Assembly (NCBI GenBank): GCA_002794775.1
Contig: NBAY01000041.1
Span: 124,001 to 188,000, forward strand
Source of the DNA: Porodaedalea pini
Taxonomy: Eukaryota; Basidiomycota; Agaricomycetes; Hymenochaetales; Hymenochaetaceae
Direction of reading: 5' to 3'
Length of the DNA: 64,000 nucleotides
In this document: positions 58,714 through 64,000 of the stretch, piece after piece
Numbering within the stretch: the first letter of the stretch is position 1
How the letters are laid out: the number at the start of each line of letters is the position of its first letter
Notes under the pieces: model-generated
The model's input: the letters and a program-made list of their open reading frames with translations, nothing else
Told to the model about the DNA's origin: nothing
Database searches by the model: none
Made by a program: the position numbers and the translations under genes

Positions 58714-59795
58714 TCATGTGAAGTAAGCTGGCAGGACGAAAGCCAGCTTCCGCCTGTCCTCGTCTTTCTGCTTCTCCGATCGAGGCATGATCGAATATTG
58801 CATCGATCCAGTTTCCTCAGACAATATGTCTCCGTTCTCTGCTGCATCGTGAAGGTCAGCAACGATGAGCTCCGTGACACGCCGAGAAGTCTCCCCGTTC
58901 GTCTTCAGCGTCTTGAACACCTCGGCCGCAGTCACAGGTTCATTGTTCTCTCGCCACGAATCATAGTCCGTGCATGTCGCAATAAGCGCATAGCTAAGCT
59001 CAGCCTCGCGTGCCAGTTTTGCCTCGGGGAGCACGCTCATGTTGATCAGATCGCCTCCCCACGCACGGTACATCTTGCTCTCTGCTCGCGTCGAGAACTG
59101 CGGACCTTCCATGCATACGATCGTCTTCCCAGTATGCAGATCTGCACCGGTGCCCTCGAGTGCCTTTCGCACGCGGCTCTCGAGGAAGGTGACAAGCTTG
59201 TTCGCGAATGGGTCTCCGAACTGGGCATGAGCGACGATGCTGGTTCCTTCGAAGAAGGATGCGGGACGGACGCCTTTTGTTCTGTCGATGATTTGATCTG
59301 GGAGGGCGAAATCACCCGGTTTGATCTCCTCGCGGAGGGAACCGATGGCGGAGAAAGCGACGATGAGACGGACACCGAGTGATTTAAGTGCGGCGATGTT
59401 TGCGCGTGCGGGTACTGCGGAGGGTGGGATAGCGTGACCTGGACCATGGCGAGCAAGGAATGCGACGAGTGTTCCTCCTGGTGCTTTTGTAATGGTAATT
59501 GGCGAACTTGGTTGACCCCAAGGCTATCCTTTGAGTTAGATTGGTTTTTCATCTAAGAGATTTCATCCTTTAGGCTCACGGTATCTGGAGTGACTTGTTT
59601 GCTGATAAGTATGATCCATTAGTTTAGATTGTTGTGTAGATAGCACATAGTCTTACACAGGGGTCAAGTTATCAAGATTGTACAGTCCACTGCCTCCGAT
59701 GATTCCTACGAGAACTATGGAAGGAGTTCAGAGTCCTGTGCATACAGAGAGAACGGACAGGGTCTACCTTTTTCGGATGAGTTCTCTGCAGCCAT
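58714..59795 (-). CDS. S-methyl-5'-thioadenosine phosphorylase, copy 2 (intact)
   Basis: Same reaction and motifs as copy 1: phosphorolysis of methylthioadenosine in the methionine salvage pathway, in cytosol or nucleus. It shows [50 protein letters not shown] and [20 protein letters not shown]. Here [20 protein letters not shown] continues the frame to PAYFT then TGA, so the C-terminus is complete. Exons and introns match copy 1. Residue differences include Thr for Ala in SPITITKAPGG, Gly for Asp in LEGTGADL, and Asn for Asp in AAENGD. The gene is in inverted orientation, about 7 kb away. Its upstream region is related to copy 1 but much more diverged, so regulation may differ. Confidence 0.92.
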
Positions 59796-59950
59796 TGTCG
59801 TAGATACGAAATTTCTCGCTATTCCACGAACACAGAACCTCGAGCACGTCGTGGATGATGCTCAAGAGTGATGTTCATCGCCTGAAGATCGATGCAAGCT
59901 GCAAAAGTATGACGGAACTTTTGCACACTTCCATATGTAGTAAGTAGACT
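58717..59950. repeat. Inverted duplication, right copy (~1.23 kb)
   Basis: Reverse-orientation partner of 50920-52165. Transcribed parts are nearly identical, the upstream ~150 bp clearly less so. Between the copies lie the DUF6593-like, SH3 and HAP5 genes and a hAT-like MITE. Confidence 0.9.
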
Positions 59951-60883
59951 GCTTCCGCTTCGTCAATTTAAAATTTCATGGATGGTATTCAAAATTGAGT
60001 CAGGAGTACCAGTACTATGTAGTAGACGATTTTTAGGCCCCTTTTTTGTCGTTGTTGTTGTCTCTTCCACTCTCAAGAAACTTGAACCTGAATCTGCGAA
60101 CAGCATATTGTCGATCACCCATTTACTTGTTTGAGCACTGATCTTCGTACGATACTTACCACTGGCGTTCATGATCAAGAACTTGGACTTACTTTAAGTA
60201 ATACCTTCGCATCGACTTCGTCATACAACAGTCTGAATGCCTAGCGACCTTCGGTCTACTCCAGGTCCTGCCGAAAAGATCTAGGGCAGTGCGACTACTG
60301 CTGGTCTTCAAGTTGTTTCTCGCGTTGGAGTAATATTTGACCAATGGCCCACTGCCACGGAGCTCATGGCGCGTCTGAAGCTCTCCTACACACCGAGGAT
60401 AATTTGCAAGACATATCGTGACAAGGCCTCAGTTCCGAGCTGAGTTTACTATCTCGTGTAGGACTCATGTGTTGCCTAGGGGCGGACCGCTGTCTTTGAC
60501 GACAGCTGGAACGGGCCGACACAATATGACACTTGGTTTCCTTCGCAATATTATCGCAAAAATTAGCTCAGCTCAGCCTATAATCGGCTGCCATCTGTGT
60601 GGACGCATATCTTTGCCCGCACGGAAGGCCTGTTCTTCGACGAACATTGTACTGTCCTGGGAGGCGTGATTCCTATCTAATACGCTCTGTGCAGATCTTC
60701 GCAACCGCTTCTCTGTATTTTCTCCGTCTGCATGATCTATGACGGCCTGCGTTGCTATGGAATAAGAAAGGACGAAGGCATGACCATACCGAAAATTTAC
60801 GGGAAGGCATGCGAAGGGGCACCATACAAGCATATAAATATGCTTGTTGAGGTATACTTCGACACTTGCACTTGGCTAGCAAC
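59951..60883. other. Stretch without a supported gene
   Basis: Open frames at 59963-60178 (-), 60418-60669 (+) and 60732-61037 (+) have no recognisable domain, and no consistent intron pattern links them. A GTTGTTGTT microsatellite-like run is near 60,050. This holds at least the promoter of the GH43 gene. Confidence 0.4.
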
Positions 60884-62412
60884 ATGCAGTGGCTCTCGTC
60901 TCTCATTCTCCTCGCATTCGCGAGTTTCTGCTCTGCTTATGCCAACCCAGGCACAGTCACAGGTGATACGGCAGTGCATGACCCGACGATGTGCAAAGAC
61001 GACAGCGGAACCTATTTCGTGTACTCCACGGGTGTAGGAATAGAGATCCGTACGTCGACGGACAGGACGGCGTGGACTTACGGAGGCCTCGTATTCCCTG
61101 ATGGTGCGAGTTGGACTGACGAGTACACCGGTACTTCAGACGGGTCCGTTGGAGTCTTCTGTCTTCTCTTTGCTTCCCACATTTGACAACTTTGTTTCTC
61201 CTGCAGTTCGCTGTGGGCACCTGACTGCACGTACGCAGACGGGCAGTTCTATGTAAGTTCGAATCACATGCTTCTTCACTATATCCTCGCCAACAACGAG
61301 CACCGTAGCTCTACTATGCCGCATCGACGTTCGGATCGCAGAACGTGTGTATTTTTCGTGACACTCGCCTTTTGGCCCGTTCTGACAACTAACTTCACAG
61401 TCTGCAATATTCTTTGCAAAATCCAGCACGGGTCTCGCTGGCTCCTTCACCAACGAAGGGCTGGTCACGTCAACGGCCTCTGGGGACACTTATAATGTGA
61501 AGCATTCTGCAAACAATTTTTTGCACATTTACTCATTAGCATCGCTCTATCGTCATTCGCAGGCGATCGATCCAAAGTGAGTCTGCTTCCTTTTCCATTG
61601 TGTCGATTCCGCTGATATGTTTCTGCCAGCTTAATCATAAGTGAGAGCAATTGATTCACTGCCTCAATCAAATGGTAACTGGCCGACTCGAAGCTGGCAG
61701 CACGTGGTACCTGTCCTTGGGCAGCTTCTGGACTGGAATCAAGGGTGTAACGTGAAGAAACCTTATTGCAAGTCACCCTAAAAGCTTTATCTAAAAACAT
61801 AACTCTAGATTGTCTTCGAGCACGGGAAAGCCGAGTAGCAGCACATTCGACTCACTTGCAGCGCGCTCTGGCGGCACGACGGCCATTGAGGCGTCTGTGA
61901 TCTTTAAGTATGGCGACTACTACTACCTCTTCACATCTTGGGATCTCTGCTGCGAGGGCACGTCTAGCACGTACAACATTCGCGTCGGACGCTCTACGAG
62001 GTACGACGAACTGTAGCTGCATTGCTCCGATGATTTTAATTAATGGGCTACGCTATTGCCTAGCTTGACGAGCGGCTATGTCGACGCGGACGGGGTTGCG
62101 CTTACCTCGGGCGGTGGAACGCTGGTCCTCGAGACGCACGACATGATCTACGGGCCAGGCGGTCAGGACCTCATGACCGACAACGACGGGACTGTTCTCG
62201 TTTACCGTATGCTATTTTCCTTTCCCTCGACCCTGCTAAATGGACACTTTGCTCATTATTCCGATGTTTTCTTCGCTAAGATTACTATACATCCTCCGGA
62301 AGCTGGGTGAGTTGAAAGATTTCTGGAGATTTGAGTCTTCATTGATGATTGAATTACACAGCTCGGAATTAACCTCCTTGACTTCTCGAGTGGTTGGCCA
62401 GTCGTTGTTTAG
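60884..62412 (+). CDS. Secreted GH43 arabinan endo-1,5-alpha-L-arabinosidase
   Basis: The signal peptide is MQWLSSLILLAFASFCSAYA. The five-bladed propeller of GH43 is shown by the catalytic Asp in AVHDPTMCKDDSG, SLWAPDCTYADGQFYLYYAA, the second Asp in YNAIDPN, the catalytic Glu in AIEASVIFKYGDYYYLFTSW, RVGRST, MIYGPGGQDLMTD, and the end HYYTSSGSWLGINLLDF followed by SSGWPVV. The HYYTSSGSW junction forms only after a small exon (about 62278-62305) is spliced in. Family members cut the alpha-1,5-arabinan side chains of pectin. Secretion fits plant cell-wall breakdown. Six or more short introns are present, all in frame. The gene is convergent with the NAT gene, with about 150 bp between stop codons. 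Confidence 0.92.
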
Positions 62413-62566
62413 TCGGGTCTCTGCAGTCATCTGCGCCTTTGGCTCCGATCTATTGGGTGTCTACTTGTCTGTCTGGTCGTTCGATTTTGAAGTTCGTATG
62501 GATTTGTCACTATTTGATCAAATGAAATGCACTATTCTATGTGAACGACACCATTCCTTAAATTTA

Positions 62567-63840
62567 CTAAAGTAAGGTCTCCATAGAAGGAGTGAGGACT
62601 TTCTTTTTCTCCCACGAGGCCTCACTATCCTTTATATGCACGATATCCTTATCCTCAAGAGTGATGTCGAAATACTTTCTTAACACAGCGACGCGCTCCT
62701 CCTCCGATTTGCAAATGATCTTCTCCAGCAATTTGTCCCCAAGGCGCTTCTTAAAGACGCCGCGGAAAAGCGTCCACCGCTCAAGAGGCCGTTCAGTGAT
62801 GCGGCGCTCGGAGTCGTCGTCTCCTAGTGCGAACCTGCACGCGAGAACATCATCGGAAAACACATCCTCGAACGGTTTGTACATCTTCGTGTAGTGCTGC
62901 GCGTTGTAGTCCTGCATTGTGAACTCTTGTTCCATGAATTGGTACACAATGCTGAATTCCGACTTTCCCGAGCCCCCTCGGTACTCGACCTGCCAGAGCG
63001 CGTGCGCATCTGCGACCTGCGAGGCCTGCTCCGCGGTGTACGGCGCGTCAGGACCAGGCACGACAAGACTCGACGCCGGGCTGAAACCGCGCGAAAGACG
63101 GTTCATCTCATCAGGAGTTGTGTTCTGGAGAATGTTGGCCGGATCGTCGCTGAGCGGTATAGGCAGCATGGGCACGGGCGGGCCTGGCGCACAGTCAACA
63201 AGCCATGTATGCGCTGGGTCAGAGCCCTGGCCCTCGCCGAGCTGCACGAAGAGAATCATGTGTCCATATGCCTGGTACGAATCACCGGTGCCTACGTAAG
63301 GGCCGAAATTCATGCGTGCGATACCCGAATAAGATCTGAGGAAGGAAACCAGACGGCATGTTAGTCACCACACACACGCAATATATATATCAAGGCGAAA
63401 GAGATAGCCCGTACCGAAATCCGAGTGCGCGAATGACTCCAAGCATTAAGTTATGGTGGCCATAGCAGTAGGTTCCACCTGTGCGGTCGACGACGAGCCG
63501 CTTGAAGGTAGCTTCAGGAGTGACGTCCAGATAATGCTTCGCTGAACTACGCAGAAGTCCATAAGTCATCTAAGGTCATATCACAGACGCAAGAGAGTGA
63601 ACATAAATCTCACTAGTGCATTAACGTGGTGTCGTTTGCGAACGATAAGTAGTGCCTCCGCACAATGACTTCAAGGTTCTCGAGGCTCGCGGGAAAGCGA
63701 CCTTCGGCAATGTCCTCTACTGTGTAATCGCCCTCGGCCCATCCTACGCGTTGGAGATAATGCAACGCCTGCTCAGCGGTGTAGTAGGACGGCTGCTTGC
63801 GAATGAGTGCTCGGCCTCGGAGAGTGCCAGTAATCGCCAT
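62567..63840 (-). CDS. Arylamine N-acetyltransferase (NAT)
   Basis: Acetyl-CoA-dependent enzyme that N-acetylates arylamines and related xenobiotics through a Cys-His-Asp triad. Splicing gives KRLVVDRTGGTYCYGHHNLM with the catalytic Cys, then YGHMILFVQL with the His and HTWLVDCAPGP with the Asp, correctly spaced. The N-terminus is MAITGTLRGRALIRKQPSYY and the C-terminus is LTPSMETLL. Three exons are joined by introns with GTGAGAT and GTACGG donors (about 63551-63622 and 63335-63415). The DRTGG segment is the family's RxGG-x-C region in a divergent fungal form. A role in detoxifying aromatic amines is likely but unproven. It is the only gene in the last 1.4 kb of the window. Confidence 0.88.
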
Positions 63841-64000
63841 CCTTCTGTTCGGAATTTTTAAAGTCTAGAGGAAGTTCCTGCGTCGCAAATTTGCACAGGG
63901 ATACCTGAGGCTTATATAGGCGCAATCGGATCCGAGCACGCGGAAACTTGAGTTATCTAAAGTTTCCAAAGCCCAGAAAGAACGGTTCGTGTGTCTCGCA
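63841..64000. promoter_or_regulatory. Upstream region of the NAT gene
   Basis: Short non-coding end of the window. AAGCCTCAGG and a TATATAGG-like sequence near 63912-63920 could serve as core promoter for the minus-strand gene, by position only. Confidence 0.3.

Overview
This window looks like nuclear DNA from a filamentous basidiomycete, most likely an Agaricomycete. Genes lie on both strands and are split by many short introns of about 40-70 nt. Splice sites are GT-AG, with one probable GC-AG intron. The gene set is fungal: a Zn2Cys6 factor, HAP5/NF-YC, RNA14, HRP1, a DUF6593-type protein, and secreted intradiol dioxygenase and GH43 enzymes. No rRNA, tRNA, CRISPR array or prokaryotic feature was seen. 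Species assignment is not possible from this sequence alone.

Layout, left to right. 1.5-3.3 kb (-): ER co-chaperone of the DNAJC3/p58IPK type. 4.8-8.3 kb (+): Zn2Cys6 transcription factor. 9.2-11.0 kb (-): RVB1 AAA+ helicase. 11-17.6 kb: repeat-rich stretch holding one SDR gene (13.5 kb), a pair of ~450 bp direct repeats, and a 1.85 kb terminal-inverted-repeat element with an 859 bp palindrome inside it. 17.6-19.8 kb (+): hypothetical protein. 20.5-22.4 kb (-): C2H2 zinc-finger protein. 23.2-25.1 kb (+): IMP dehydrogenase, with an apparent frameshift. 25.3-26.8 kb (+): secreted intradiol dioxygenase-like protein. 27.0-29.5 kb (-): GH85 endo-beta-N-acetylglucosaminidase. 29.7-31.8 kb (+): HRP1-like RNA-binding protein. 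32.1-37.9 kb (-): a long coiled-coil protein built from many microexons and ending in two tandem zinc-finger-like modules. 38.4-41.3 kb (+): RNA14/CstF-77. 41.9-43.5 kb (-): hypothetical protein. 43.7-44.5 kb (+): O6-alkylguanine-DNA alkyltransferase. 44.8-49.6 kb (-): ATAD2/Yta7/Abo1-type AAA ATPase. 49.9-50.8 kb (-): PDX2 glutaminase. 51.1-52.2 kb (+): methylthioadenosine phosphorylase copy 1, frameshifted. 52.5-53.3 kb (+): DUF6593-like gene. 54.2-55.2 kb (+): SH3 protein. 55.7-56.7 kb (-): HAP5. 56.9-57.6 kb: hAT-like MITE. 58.7-59.8 kb (-): methylthioadenosine phosphorylase copy 2, intact. 60.9-62.4 kb (+): GH43 arabinanase. 62.6-63.8 kb (-): arylamine N-acetyltransferase.

Most genes are housekeeping and not obviously co-functional. 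Two associations stand out. HRP1 and RNA14, both subunits of the pre-mRNA cleavage factor I machinery in yeast, lie within 12 kb and flank the coiled-coil gene. Methylthioadenosine phosphorylase exists as an inverted pair about 7 kb apart, with one copy broken. The most novel-looking item is the C-terminus of the coiled-coil gene: two copies of a C-X2-C-X28-H-X4-H module that share an intron at the same position and phase. Four reading-frame breaks (IMPDH, DUF6593, one phosphorylase copy, possibly GH85) should be checked against reads before any biological meaning is given to them.
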